Shown here in pieces: positions 20,358-31,168 of a stretch of 64,000 nucleotides of DNA. The notes below the pieces were generated by a model. The model saw nothing but the letters and a program-made list of their open reading frames with translations, was not told the DNA's origin and did no database searches. This stretch comes from Gari tellinella (lineage: Eukaryota > Mollusca > Bivalvia > Cardiida > Psammobiidae). Numbering within the stretch: position 1 is the first letter of the stretch; each line of letters starts with the position of its first letter. The DNA lies in assembly GCA_922989275.2 (NCBI GenBank), contig OV277863.1, positions 49,520,999-49,584,998 of the forward strand, given 5' to 3'. A program made the position numbers and the translations under genes.

Positions 20358-20490
20358 ACACAGTTTTCAGGTGACCTAATATGGAATATACACTGCCAGT
20401 AAATTCCATATGGGACGAGAGCGGAGCTCGAGTCCCATATGGAATTTACTGGCAGTGTATATTCCATATTAGGTCACCTGAACACTGTGT
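20358..20490. repeat. Near-perfect palindrome (59-nt arms)
   Basis: The arms differ at a single position. They carry AGGTGACCTAATATGGAAT and CTGCCAGTAAATTCCATA with their reverse complements. The loop is GAGAGCGGAGCTC. Such identity indicates a very recent origin or active gene conversion. Confidence 0.85.
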
Positions 20491-20668
20491 AATATCCTAC
20501 CGACTACCTTTTATTCTTGACGAAATAGATTTAAAGCGGTCACTGTCATATAATATGAAAACATGACGTCATCAATCATTATCTAAGCATTAGTGCGTGA
20601 CGTCATGTTTACCGCCCCAAAACTGTAAACATCATAATCAGCAACCGTTTAATGACTTGTTTATTGTA

Positions 20669-20913
20669 TACAGTGGAGAAAATGTTATTCTTTCCCGTTT
20701 AAACGCAAACGAAACGCAACGCATCGTAATAAAATGTACAAAATAACAACTTTGTGACAACTCTGACTTTTCATTTTTAGTGGCAAACATCTTGGAGCCT
20801 GATCAGACGCCGGGTCACCCGGCGTATGATCTTGCTCCAAACTGTTTGCAATGGAAATATTAGTTTTAGCGTTAACGCGTTTATTGGGAAAGAATAACGT
20901 TTTCTCCACTGTA
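20669..20913. mobile_element. Family A element, complete
   Basis: TA-flanked ends CAGTGGAGAAAATGTTATTC and ACGTTTTCTCCACTG. The hairpin has one arm altered to CATCTTGGAGCC. Confidence 0.9.
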
Positions 20914-21402
20914 CCTGATTCAAAATCAACGAACATGTAAACTGTTTGAACGTTTACATAAGCGCGGCCGTTATAGAAACCAAATGACGTCATCTTCATC
21001 GAACGTTAGTCATTTTGAACTTACGTTGCTAATGTTTTCACGTGCATAAGATATGTTGCCCCCAGGACCAATATTAGGTTGCTGAAAGCAGTGGATGGAA
21101 AATACACGGCTTTCACGTGACGCCATTTCACCAATCGGATAGCTAGAAACTTGTAGGAGGTAGGATAAAGGTGTTTATCAGGAACAAATAACGTCTTCTC
21201 CATTGCATTTACACGTGTGTTCATTTACATCTTATGTATCTTCATATAGAATTTCGTACCATGTGTATGTTAAAAATAATGTTCATATATCTTGTGTTTG
21301 TGATCTCTAAAATAAAAGTTAAAACTGGATGCTTTCTTTTAAACTTATGTATTTAACCCTTTACATCATACAAATGTAGCATGTTGTCAATGTTTGTAAA
21401 TT

Positions 21403-21654
21403 TTAACCCTTTACCTGATAGCCTAGTTATAATATTGAAGATAGGTGACTACTTAAAGCAGGTTGAAAGTAAAGCAGAATGCGCCCTAAGGCGCATTCTG
21501 CTTTACTTTCAGCCTGCTTTAAGCTATTACCAGCTAGAATAAGGAAAGTATTAAATATGACACATATTCAGTACGGTTTATATTGGAACTATTTTCTTCA
21601 GCGGATGAATAAAATGCATGTGCTAAAAGTCGCTTCTATAAGGGAAAGGGTTAA
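21403..21654. mobile_element. Family B element, complete
   Basis: TTAA-flanked, CCCTTTACC to GGGAAAGGG. The central hairpin GCAGAATGCGCCCTAAGGCG is perfect. A stray TTAACCCTTT lies just before it at 21354. Confidence 0.85.
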
Positions 21655-21715
21655 AGTTATTTGCTTAATACAGGCTAATAATAGTGCAGAAACATACTCT
21701 TGCAACCTGTTTTAG

Positions 21716-21808
21716 GCAATCAAGTATCCGGATACAAGAAACTATGCACATGACTGAAGGTCGTGATACATTGCAGAAACATCAAGCATTCGCTTCTATG
21801 AACACAAG
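21716..21808 (+). CDS. Candidate internal exon, unidentified
   Basis: A clean acceptor (AACCTGTTTTAG) and consensus donor (AAG/GTAAGTGT) enclose 93 nt. One frame is open: QSSIRIQETMHMTEGRD then TLQKHQAFASMNT. It ends with two bases that join in frame to the 28-nt exon at 25047, which in turn ends in the phase needed for the TIR exon at 29510. Its start phase does not fit the exon at 19993 unless an internal acceptor (CATTGCAG, before 21777) is used, or the exon starts translation at an internal ATG. No homology is recognised. Confidence 0.35.
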
Positions 21809-21809
21809 G

Positions 21810-22830
21810 TAAGTGTGTCGAATCATGTTTCTCTGTGAGAAAGGGAGAAAACAGGGAATGAGGGAACAGGTAAAATAATCAAAGTACTTGAGATCACTGA
21901 AAATGGTTTCAAACTTAAATACAGAATTAAAGTATTGAAATAGCAATATTTCTTTGTAGACATGTATTTGATAGTATTTAAAATAAGTTATCTGTAAGCA
22001 TATTATGTATAGAGAGAACTTGAAGAAACTGTAAAGAATCTCATAACCGGATTTGGCGTAAATCTTACTTTGTAAATAATTTCATGAAACACGTGTTTTC
22101 TTTCGCATATTTGGAGTATATCTATACACACATTCTTTAACAGCATGCCACTCTGTTTCACTAGGCGTTTATTATTTGAAATCATTTCACTATTTCTTCT
22201 AATACAGTTTTCAAAATATTTTTTTTTTTTTTAAGGAACTGATAATATCCTACGATATTATTGAGTGTTCCTTTCTTGAGCTGATTAAGACTGAGTAAAT
22301 GTTTTGGAAACTAGAAGCTGACTAAAGATGGTTTCAAAGATTGAGATATGAAACCATCTAAATTTGTTATCTTGACGTTATTCAAACGGTTCACTAAAAT
22401 TTCCATAGTGTGACATTAATGCAGATTCATGTTGTTTTGGTATCATCTCGCCACTCTGTCATAAGATACACCAAGTTGAAATTTCGTCTTAAAACTGGCA
22501 ATTTCCTACAAAAATGATTTTCCTTAAAGACGGATGATTGCTTAACCTATAAATTCTTTTACATAACAGTATACACGTGAGAAGTAAACGTGTTTTATGT
22601 AGAAATAGGAGCCCATCGACCAGGGTCTGTAATGTGTGTAAATTGATAAAATGAGTTCATTGATATTTGAAGAAGGTAAACACAGAAAACTCCTATAGAG
22701 GTGTTTGTCTTTATGTATGTCCTATTTTGTCCCTTTTACGCCTAACCCCTAAACCCAATTTTGAGTATGATACATGTACAATACAACAGTGCATGTACTG
22801 AACGATAAGTTTTGCGATAAAAGAGATAGG
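21810..22830. other. No recognised feature
   Basis: AT-rich sequence without exons or repeats that I could identify. Confidence 0.5.
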
Positions 22831-22833
22831 GTA

Positions 22834-23049
22834 TACAGTAGAGACGGCGTTATTATTTCCCGTTTGAACGACAACGCAATTCAATGCAATGTAAAATAAC
22901 AAGTTATTGATACCAGTACATTGACGATGTTTAAAAATCTTAATGGCAAACAGTTTGGAGAAAGATCAGACGTCGAGTTACTCGCCGTCTGATCTTGTTT
23001 CAAACTGTTGGCAACGTATATAACTGTTATTGTATAATGTTTTAGCCAC
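22834..23049. mobile_element. Family A element, right end lost
   Basis: Left end TACAGTAGAGACGGCGTTAT; hairpin core mutated to GATCAGACGTCGAGTTACTC. The interior fades out before a right terminus, close to the next copy. Confidence 0.65.
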
Positions 23050-23059
23050 AGTATACTTA

Positions 23060-23310
23060 TACAGTGGACAAAACGTTATTCTTTCCCAATAAACGCGTTT
23101 ACGCTAAATATATTATTCCCATTGCAAACATTTTGGAGCCCGATCAGACGCCGGGTTACCCGGCGTCTGATCAGGCTCCAAACTGTTTATCACTCAGATT
23201 AAGATGAACATTTAGAATTGTCAAAAAATTGTCAAAATCGCTATTTTATTACGATGCGTTTGCGTTTCGTTTGCGTTTAAACGAGAAAGAATAACGTTTT
23301 CGCCACTGTA
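23060..23310. mobile_element. Family A element, complete
   Basis: First of three closely spaced intact copies. Ends CAGTGGACAAAACG and CGTTTTCGCCACTG. Confidence 0.9.
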
Positions 23311-23312
23311 CA

Positions 23313-23562
23313 TACAGTGGAGAATCTGTTATTCTTTCCCGTTTGAACGCAAACGTACACAAACGCAAAGCACTAACACGATGAAAAGTACAACTTTTGG
23401 ACAATTCTGATAGTTCATGTTTATCTTGGTGGCAAACAGTTTGGAGCCTGATCAGACGCCGGGTTATCCGGCGTCTGATCTGGCTCCAAACTGTTTGCAC
23501 TGCAAATAATAGTTTTAGCGTAAACGCGTTTATTGGGAAAGAATAACAGATTCTCCACTGTA
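23313..23562. mobile_element. Family A element, complete
   Basis: Only two bases separate it from the preceding copy. The terminal sequence is of the AATCTGTTATTC subtype, and the orientation is opposite to its neighbour. Confidence 0.9.
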
Positions 23563-23663
23563 TTGTTGTGTAGACCAGTGGATGTAGACAGAGTTACATA
23601 CACATGCATGATTTCACTCTGATTGGATGTAAAGTGGTCTACTCTTTACGGATCTTGAGTACT

Positions 23664-23904
23664 TACAGTGGAGAAGACATTTTTCTTCCCAAATAACGCG
23701 TTTATGCTAAAACTAGTATTTCCATTGTAAACAGTTTGGAGCCAGATCAGTCGCCGGGTATGATCAGGCTCTAAACTGTTTGCAACTCGAACTAAAATGA
23801 GTAGTCAGAATTGTCGATATAAGCTGTCTTTTTGTTAATTTTATTACGATTCATTACGTCGCGTTTGCGTTTAAACGGGAAAAAATAATGATTTTTCCAC
23901 TGTA
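23664..23904. mobile_element. Family A element, complete
   Basis: Shortened loop (GATCAGTCGCCGGGTATGAT) in the hairpin; ends CAGTGGAGAAGAC and TTTTTCCACTG. Confidence 0.8.
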
Positions 23905-24102
23905 CATAGTTGAGCGCCTCTATTACGTTCACTAAAAGGAAAGCTGAATTATTTATTAAAAGGCAGTTGAAAGCTTAAAACAAGGTTAAAGTAAAATAAA
24001 TAAATAAAGCTACTTTAATTAACCTTGCTTTAAGCAATCATCTGCACTAAACACCTAATGATTGATACAATCTAGTGGTCATAATAGAGGGGCTTTGCTG
24101 TT
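23905..24102. mobile_element. Family L-like element
   Basis: Begins GAGCGCCTCTATTACG and ends GGTCATAATAGAGGGGCT. Inner arms AAAACAAGGTTAAAGTAAA and TTTAATTAACCTTGCTTTAA form a hairpin. Confidence 0.5.
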
Positions 24103-24153
24103 AATAAAGATATGCACCATACATCGGGATGACATCTACAGTGTAACATCCGC

Positions 24154-24383
24154 TTAACCCATTTGTGCCCAGTGGATTCTTCCATGCTTATTTATTCGAT
24201 TAGTCCATTTTTTACCGTTAGGGTTGCCTGGTCAAAATGTTATTTTTCATTTTGTTTTATATTGAAATACCTATCAGCAAACAGTGTAGACTCTGATCAG
24301 ACGCCGCATAATGCGGCGTCTGATTAGACTCTACACTGTTTGTCTATGTCCCATGTATGGGATCGTGAGCACAAATGGGTTAA
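24154..24383. mobile_element. Family I element, complete
   Basis: TTAA-flanked with ends CCCATTTGTGCCC and GAGCACAAATGGG. Hairpin arms CAAACAGTGTAGACTCTGAT and its reverse surround GACGCCGCATAATGCGGCGT. Confidence 0.8.
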
Positions 24384-24499
24384 TATCTATGTACTAATAT
24401 TCATGTCGGTCTGTTTAGCAGGTGACATGTGAATGACTTTTCTGCTTTACTTTCATTTAGCATTAAGCTGCCTTACTAGCTGATTGACTAAGAGAGGTG

Positions 24500-24540
24500 T
24501 CACTGTACCTTCTTCCGTTTCCGGATGCAAACAAATGGCG
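24500..24540 (+). other. Candidate start-bearing short exon
   Basis: The sequence CTTCCGTTTCCGGATG, with an ETS-like core, leads to ACAAATGGCG followed at once by a consensus GTAAGT donor. That would encode only Met-Ala and end in phase 0, matching the acceptor phase at 29510. The same arrangement could be chance, and the transcription start is not visible. Confidence 0.2.
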
Positions 24541-25046
24541 GTAAGTCCTACTTACATTCGGTATGAAGAAAAACTACTATTAAAGCCTTGTTATAGCGGT
24601 TCTCAAATAACCCTTTTACTCTAAATGAAGGCATAAAGCGCATTTGCAAACAGTTCTGATCATATCAGTTTTATCAGGATCAAAACTGTTTGCAACTTGT
24701 TTGAAAATTGTGTCAGTTACTGTATAAGTGGTTATGTTCGCTGGTCAAAAAGTTTGCGAATCTTCAAAAATGACGTTTCGCTGGCTGAAATGTTCGCGAA
24801 AACCCATTTCTATCTCATTCCGTTATAACTACACATCGTAATAATGACTCCGTAATAGCTCAGCGCAGACGGTGCTTTTGTGGAGTGTTGATATAAGCGG
24901 CTCGGCAATTATATCAGTACTAGTAGTTCACAGCGACGTTTCATGTGCACATTGTTTCAGTTTAAAGCGTGAGCTGTAATAATGTCACAGTGTCACAATT
25001 ATATTTATCTGTAGATTCTGTTGTTTTGTTTTGACTATCTTACTAG

Positions 25047-25074
25047 ATCTTCAAACAATTGCGTAACTCTGACG
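25047..25074 (+). CDS. Candidate 28-nt micro-exon
   Basis: A pyrimidine-rich acceptor (TTTTGACTATCTTACTAG) and a consensus GTAAGTAG donor enclose 28 nt. Following the exon at 21716 it would add about nine residues (SSNNCVTLT) and end in phase 0, as the TIR exon requires. A TATA-like GATATAAG at about 24890 also allows this to be the end of a non-coding first exon from a nearby promoter. Confidence 0.25.
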
Positions 25075-25387
25075 GTAAGTAGTGACAAATTATCAACAAA
25101 ATAAAGTGACCCTACTGAATCAGTGTTGTTCGATTTCTTGGCGTTCATTGCTTCTGAAATATTTCACCAGTAAAAATGTTAAATTGGTTTAGAGGCTTAT
25201 CAATAGCTTGATACTATCCATACTTTGATGCCAAAAACATAATAATTTGATATGGATACAAATGTTTGCTAAAAATGAAGATAGCGGTATAAAGTTTAAG
25301 CACGTAATTATCCCCACTAGATGTGTGACCAAACAGCTCAGTATTGTGCATGCGCATTACTTTGTCTACTCACGAATTAGATTAACC

Positions 25388-25455
25388 CTTGACCGACTGT
25401 CAAACAGCCTTGATAAAGATAGAACGCCGATTCACTCGGCGTCTCATCAGCGTCA
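25388..25455. repeat. H-type hairpin
   Basis: Arms AAACAGCCTTGATAAAGAT and CATCAGCGTCAAAGGCTGTT around GCCGATTCACTCGGCG. A TTAACCCTT lies just upstream; the right terminus was not found. Confidence 0.6.
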
Positions 25456-25459
25456 AAGG

Positions 25460-26440
25460 CTGTTTTGCATATTTTATCACATACATGTATTTGTAAAAAG
25501 GAACATTTTTAGACGAGGCTCTCCACTGTCCGTGTTTTAAAATACAGGTATAAACAAACCGCCGTTATATATCAATGTTTTAGCCGAGCCACAATTGCCG
25601 GGCGGTCAAGTATTTCCTCGATTGAAAATTAATGAGACTTTTTAGTACATTAGAATTGTGCTTACTTCAGTTTGAACCTGCATATCTATGTCACATTAAT
25701 TGATATTTTAGAGAAAATAAAGTCTCTGTGGAATATGTGATATTCAATTATTTCATGAATAGATCTAATGCGATGTAAGGGTAAATAATGGATACGGTGC
25801 TGAGGTAACATATTGCATTACGGTCGCTGATAATATCGCTGGTGGGATTGTTTGCGAATTTTGTTAATTCGCGAAATTCGCAAATATTTCCACTTCGCTA
25901 ACATTACCACTTATATAGTATACTGCCTTAAATTTAACTTTGAAACAATAGTGCAGACAACAATATTGAATCAGAAGACACTATTGAGGTGGAGGGGTAA
26001 ACATCTCGCGATAAATTTGCTCATCAAAGGGTAACGCGTTTGTACTAAACCAATTAGTCCTTTTCATTAAGAGCCAGCTGACATCTCAGGTAATCCGGCG
26101 TCTGAGCTGGCTTCACATGGTATGCAACTCTGGACACGAATAAATTGTCAACGATTTTAATACATATAGTATGTCATTGTCTTAATTGTGTTTTGCATTC
26201 TTTTGTTTATTTTAGTTTACTTTACAGTGTTCCATCACTACTCAGTCTATTAGCTATACATATATGTCACATGATCATCATAATGTGCACAATTAGTACA
26301 TATTTTCAAGGGTTATATATACATCAACATATACAGTTATTTGACTAGACTAGAGCTTTGATAATTCAAACCTATGTAAGTCGAACCTACCCGTGGTTCA
26401 AAGTTTAAATGCGACTTAGTCCCATTCTAACCTTGCTATA
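25460..26440. other. Mostly unassigned
   Basis: No exon recognised. One truncated hairpin of the same type is at about 26076-26122 (GGTAATCCGGCGTCTGAGC). Confidence 0.45.
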
Positions 26441-26443
26441 CAG

Positions 26444-26676
26444 GGGCCCGTTTAATAAAACTTCGTACGGCAAAAACTGTCGTAAGTCAATACTTTAAAA
26501 TACACACTTAATTTCTGATTTCTCTATCTAATCCTATTTTGTGACATATCTTTTGAATCGCCTTTTCAATACAATTCCAAAGAGATGTAACAAGACAGAA
26601 TCAAATGGAGAAATAAATAATAATTGATACTTTTATAATCAGACAAAGACATTTGTCGTGCGAAGTTTTATGAATT
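26444..26676. mobile_element. Family K element, longer copy
   Basis: Ends GGGCCCGTTTAATAAAAC and AAGTTTTATGAATTT, inner arms CGTACGGCAA/TTGTCGTGCG. About 100 bp longer than the copy at 12850. Confidence 0.6.
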
Positions 26677-26711
26677 TAATTTATTTTTTTTATCTATGTA
26701 TATAATCGACT

Positions 26712-26910
26712 TACAGTGGAGAAGGCGTAATTCCATCCAGTTTAAACGCAAACGAAAAGCAAACGCAATCAAAAAAAATTTTAAAACGTAAAACACTACA
26801 TTGTTTGACATTTCTAGCGATTTATTTGAGCACCCGGCGTCTAATCTGGCTCCAAACTGTTTAGATGTTCTCAAAGGTAAACGCGTTTGAGTTCTCAACG
26901 GTCGACTGTA
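26712..26910. mobile_element. Family A element, half of hairpin deleted
   Basis: Left end CAGTGGAGAAGGCGTAAT; only one hairpin arm (CCCGGCGTCTAATCTGGCTC) remains. Right end GTTCTCAACGGTCGACTG is diverged. Confidence 0.65.
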
Positions 26911-27088
26911 CAAGTGGGGTATTATTTAGTTTAAAATGTATTTATTCCAATCGATCATATACATTAATTACGACCAATAAAAGAAAGCTAATTAATTGTA
27001 TACAAGACAAATGCCAGGTTAAAGCAAGGTGACAGTAAAACAAAAAGCTCATTGCTTTAAGCGGTCACTTTTCGTAAACACGTTATTA

Positions 27089-27303
27089 TTAACCAGTCCC
27101 ATTTATGGGATATAGGCAAACAGTGTAGACTCTGATCAGACGCCGCATTATGCGGCGTCTGTTCAGAGTCTACACTTTTTGCTGATAGGAATTTCAATAT
27201 AAAACAGAAGGAAAATGAAAATTTTAACCAGGAACCCCTTAGATAAAAATGGACCTATCAAATATATAAGCATGGACAAATCCATTGGGCACAAATGGGT
27301 TAA
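27089..27303. mobile_element. Family I element, opposite orientation
   Basis: Hairpin AACAGTGTAGACTCTGATCA with GACGCCGCATTATGCGGCG. Right end TTGGGCACAAATGGG then TTAA. Confidence 0.75.
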
Positions 27304-27338
27304 AACAATTTAGTAGTCGTAAAAAAGAGGTTTCATTG

Positions 27339-29415
27339 TACAGTGGAGAAACTGTTATTCTTTCCCACTTAATGCGTTTTAAACGCGTTTGAAAGGCGTT
27401 TGAAACGCGTTTTATCTCTTAACGCGTTTGTAAGTGCGTTTAAACGCACTTATAAGTTAATAGTCATAATATGGTTTTACATTGCATTTTGGGTGTTTAA
27501 ACAACGTTAAGAAAGATATTTTCTCATTTTTGCACTTTAAAAGTGCTTTATATATACACAAGTTGTTCGAATTGTGTTTTTTAAAGAGTTTTATCTCATT
27601 CGATCGTTAAATTAGACGATCTGTGTTTCGTTTAAAAATATGGTGGTGCTTTTTGTTCCAACCGAAATATTTGTTAATTGCTTGGATTCAGATCAGTTGT
27701 TAAATTACTGGGCATCTGATTCGCATCAATGTTTGGATCCAGATCAGATGCCGAGTTACTATGATCAAATTTTGCACATTCTGATTTTTTACAAATATGT
27801 TGTTACACTCACACATTTGTACTAAATTCTATACATGGAATTGAAACAGTGTAGACCCTGTTAGGTCCATTCTTTTTGGAGTTTATATAATGATAGGTTA
27901 TAACAAAACTAATCTAAAATTATCATAAAATCATCTAAACGCATACCTGATAAGTTCAGACGTTATTCCAGTGTCGAGTCAACATATTCAAAAGAATCAT
28001 TAAGTCACATAACATTTAGATGAGCTGTAAATATGAAGGATTTTATCTATCTGTAAAGTATAACTGTACATGGTCAAAAACAGCAATATAATAATTGCCC
28101 ATCGTGTAACCACGGAATTCTTGTATGATATAACTCTGTGGTGTAACTACCCGACATCTCGTTGCGTCATCAACCGGATATGGGGTAATAAAACTTCGGC
28201 TTATCAAAGTAAACATAATCCTAATTAGGGGTGCGAGTCTGTTGGGGGCAATTTTACAATTTATAGTCCGCCACCAAAATTGTCATTTTTATGGTCAGGT
28301 TACTTTCACAAGAAATGGCCACACTAGTGTAAATCTATCATATAAAGTAGATCTAATTTGACTTTATCAAAACTGTCAGTTTGGATCCTGATGTATTGCC
28401 GATTTAACATTTTACTAATTTTACCCCTAACTCCCCCAAAGTAATTGAAATAGATTCAAACCGTTTGAATAGAAATCAATATGATTTTAATTAATCTAAT
28501 AAAATTTAACAGTTAAGATCTCGTTGGAACGCCGAGTCACTCAGCATTATGATGGAGAACAAAACTGTCTGGTTTTTTAATCAAAATATTAATTCGTTCT
28601 ATAACGTACATCAGTTTAGATCTTGATTAGATCATGGAGAAATCACAGACTGCTCCGTGATTAGATGGCGAACTTATCGGCGTCTCATCTACATGTACAT
28701 AGAAAAATGTTTTCAAAGGTCACATAAAAATTGAGCGATATTGAGAAAATGCGTTTGCGTAGATGAATAACAGTATTTATTTGATCTTGACAAACTGCAT
28801 ACGTGACGCAATTTTCAGACGGGAAGATTTTCAAACAGTATCATTGATTGGAGCCAGATCAGACGCCGAGTTACTAATCATTTGATATGAACCAATGCTT
28901 GGATCAATATCATACGCCGAGTTACCCATGTCCTGGTCTACATAAATGATTCCACCCAGTTCAGACGCCGAGTTACTAAGCATGACTAAAATGTCAATTA
29001 TTGGTGACTGCATCAGCATGACCATATATGGGAGATAGTAAAGCCGGACGTGTACCCAGCAGGCATTGTCCGCCCAAGGCCTCTGGCAATCTATACACCC
29101 TGTCATACTGTATACACTCACAGTTTTATCTAGGCATACATGTACATGTAGGCATAAGAAGGGTACTATAAACCTAGTATAATTATTTAAATACCTTTCG
29201 GATTTATTTTAATTCGTATAATTGATCGGTCTCGATAAAAACAAAGGTATGCCGAATGAAACGCAAAAATCCGCTTATAAACGCGTTTATAAACGCAAAA
29301 CTCACTTATAAACGCAAAACGCGTTTATCGTTTATCGTTTCGTTTGCGTTTCGTTTGCGTTTCGTTTCCGCATGCGTAAGCATAAACGGGAAAGAATAAC
29401 AGATTCTCCACTGTA
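27339..29415. mobile_element. Large element with family A termini, about 2.1 kb
   Basis: The left end CAGTGGAGAAACTGTTATTC and right end GAATAACAGATTCTCCACTG are the A-type inverted repeats, TA-flanked, but 2.08 kb apart. The subterminal regions are rich in GCGTTTAAACGCG-like blocks. The interior holds several GACGCCGAGTTAC monomers and shares, reversed, the GATCATAATGCTGAGTGACT segment with the 1.37-kb family D element. There is no long ORF, so it does not encode a visible transposase. It could also be two solo ends that happen to face each other. Confidence 0.5.
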
Positions 29416-29509
29416 CATACAACGACATTCTAACGCACATGATTTGAAAACAAACAACTATAAATGAATTGATTCCGTATGTGTTACTCTAACATTATGG
29501 TGTTTTCAG

Positions 29510-29983
29510 AAATGTATTGCACATGTGTTTGAATTGGATGTGCTCATACTACATACAGAAGACGACAGGCTAGAGGCATTCAAGTTCAAAGAACACCTCA
29601 TCAAGGACACTGGTGTCGTTGGATTAGCTGTACAGTTGTATGATGAGTTTCAACTAGACAAGTCTCAATTGGCGGCTTTCGATAATGTATTTAACAAGAC
29701 ACGGTTTGTGTTTGTGTTCATGACCAAGAATATGGAACAAGATGTATTGCAAAAATTCATTGTAGAGATGTCTTTGTTGGAGAGTTTCAATGACGGCAGA
29801 ACTAGATATCGTATATTGCCCGTGTGGACTACAAGGGAGAGACTAGATGTGCCCATTATGAACCAGTACCCTGGACTTAGATACTGGCAATACACAGATG
29901 GGATTATAGATATACAGAAACTGTATCTCAAAGGCCTTAACAGAATGTTGACCAATGGCAGAGAAACGATAACGCTCATTTGA
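29510..29983 (+). CDS. Second TIR-domain exon (paralogue)
   Basis: The acceptor GGTGTTTTCAG opens a frame of 157 codons ending TGA, the same codon count as the TIR exon at 11452. The fold elements line up: DVLILHTEDDR, LAVQLYDEF, FVFVFMTKNM, VEMSLLESF, YRILPVWTTRERLD and RYWQYTD. Most residues are identical between the two. The intron phase differs by one base: phase 0 here, phase 1 in the first gene. It therefore cannot be spliced in frame to a direct copy of that gene's DED exon. No in-frame ATG occurs near the start, so an upstream phase-0 coding exon is needed; candidates are at 19993, 24540 and 25047. No DED was found upstream. A TTAA transposon begins at the base after the stop codon. 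Confidence 0.85.
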   Translation, partial: KCIAHVFELDVLILHTEDDRLEAFKFKEHLIKDTGVVGLAVQLYDEFQLDKSQLAAFDNVFNKTRFVFVFMTKNMEQDVLQKFIVEMSLLESFNDGRTRYRILPVWTTRERLDVPIMNQYPGLRYWQYTDGIIDIQKLYLKGLNRMLTNGRETITLI

Positions 29984-30240
29984 TTAACCCTTTCCCCTAT
30001 AGAAGCGCCTTTTAGCGCATCCAGATTATTCCTCCACTGAAGAAAACAGTTTCAATATATAAGGTCATGAATATGTATCAAACGGAATATTTTCTTTATT
30101 CTCGAAGGTGGTAGCTTAAAGCAGGCTGAAAGTAAAGCAGAATGCGCCCTAAGGCGCATTCTGCTTTACTTTCAACCAGCTTTAAGTAAATCAATCATCT
30201 ATTTTCAAAACAATAGAATCAGATAAACGTAGTTCTACTT
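29984..30240. mobile_element. Family B element, right end missing
   Basis: TTAACCCTTTCCCC starts directly after the TGA of the TIR exon. The hairpin GCAGAATGCGCCCTAAGGCG is perfect. The right terminus is replaced by the junction to the next partial TIR copy. Confidence 0.8.
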
Positions 30241-30265
30241 TATAAAATCATCAATATAATTATAA

Positions 30266-30576
30266 CGGCTTTCGATAATGTATTTAATAAGACACGGTTT
30301 GTGTTTGTGTTCATGACCAAGAATATGGAACAAGATGTGTTGCAAAAGTTCATTATAGAGATGTCTTTGTTAGAGAGTTTCAATGACGGCATACCTAGGT
30401 ACCGTATATTGCCCGTGTGGACTACAAGTGAGAGACTAGATGTGCCCATTATGAACCAGTACCCTGGACTTAGATACTGGCAATACACAGATGGGATTAT
30501 AGATATACAGAAACTGTATCTCAAAGGCCTTAACAGAATGTTGACCAATGGCAGAGAAACGATAACGCTCATTTGA
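30266..30576 (+). pseudogene. Partial TIR exon, tandem copy 2
   Basis: Starts at the codons for AFDNVFNKTR (helix B) and runs in frame to the stop. It lacks strand A, helix A, strand B and the BB-loop region, and has no splice acceptor at its left border. The frame is intact with few changes from the parent (for example WTTSERL for WTTRERL), so the duplication is recent. Expression as a protein is unlikely without an upstream exon. Confidence 0.75.
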
Positions 30577-30835
30577 TTAACCCTTTCCCCTATAGAAGCG
30601 CCTTTTAGCGCATCCAGATTATTCCTCCACTGAAGAAAACAGTTTCAATATATAAGGTCATGAATATGTATCAAACGGAATATTTCTTTATTCTCGAAGG
30701 TGGTAGCTTAAAGCAGGCTGAAAGTAAAGCAGAATGCGCCCTAAGGCGCATTCTGCTTTACTTTCAACCAGCTTTAAGTAAATCAATCATCTATTTTCAA
30801 AACAATAGAATCAGATAAACGTAGTTCTACTTTAT
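30577..30835. mobile_element. Family B element carried in tandem unit 2
   Basis: Nearly identical to the one after the parent TIR exon, including its truncation, so it was duplicated together with the exon. Confidence 0.8.
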
Positions 30836-30857
30836 AAAATCATCAATATAATTATAA

Positions 30858-31168
30858 CGGCTTTCGATAATGTATTTAATAAGACACGGTTTGTGTTTGT
30901 GTTCATGACCAAGAATATGGAACAAGATGCATTGCAAAAGTTCATTATAGAGATGTCTTTGTTAGAGAGTTTCAATGACGGCAGACCTAGGTACCGTATA
31001 TTGCCCGTGTGGACTACAAGTGAGAGACTAGATGTGCCCATTATGAACCAGTACCCTGGACTTAGATACTGGCAATACACAGATGGGATTATAGATATAC
31101 AGAAACTGTATCTCAAAGGCCTTAACAGAATGTTGACCAATGGCAGAGAAACGATTACGCTCATTTGA
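30858..31168 (+). pseudogene. Partial TIR exon, tandem copy 3
   Basis: Same left breakpoint as copy 2, still open to the stop codon; shares the WTTSERL change with copy 2, so these two are each other's closest relatives. Confidence 0.75.
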
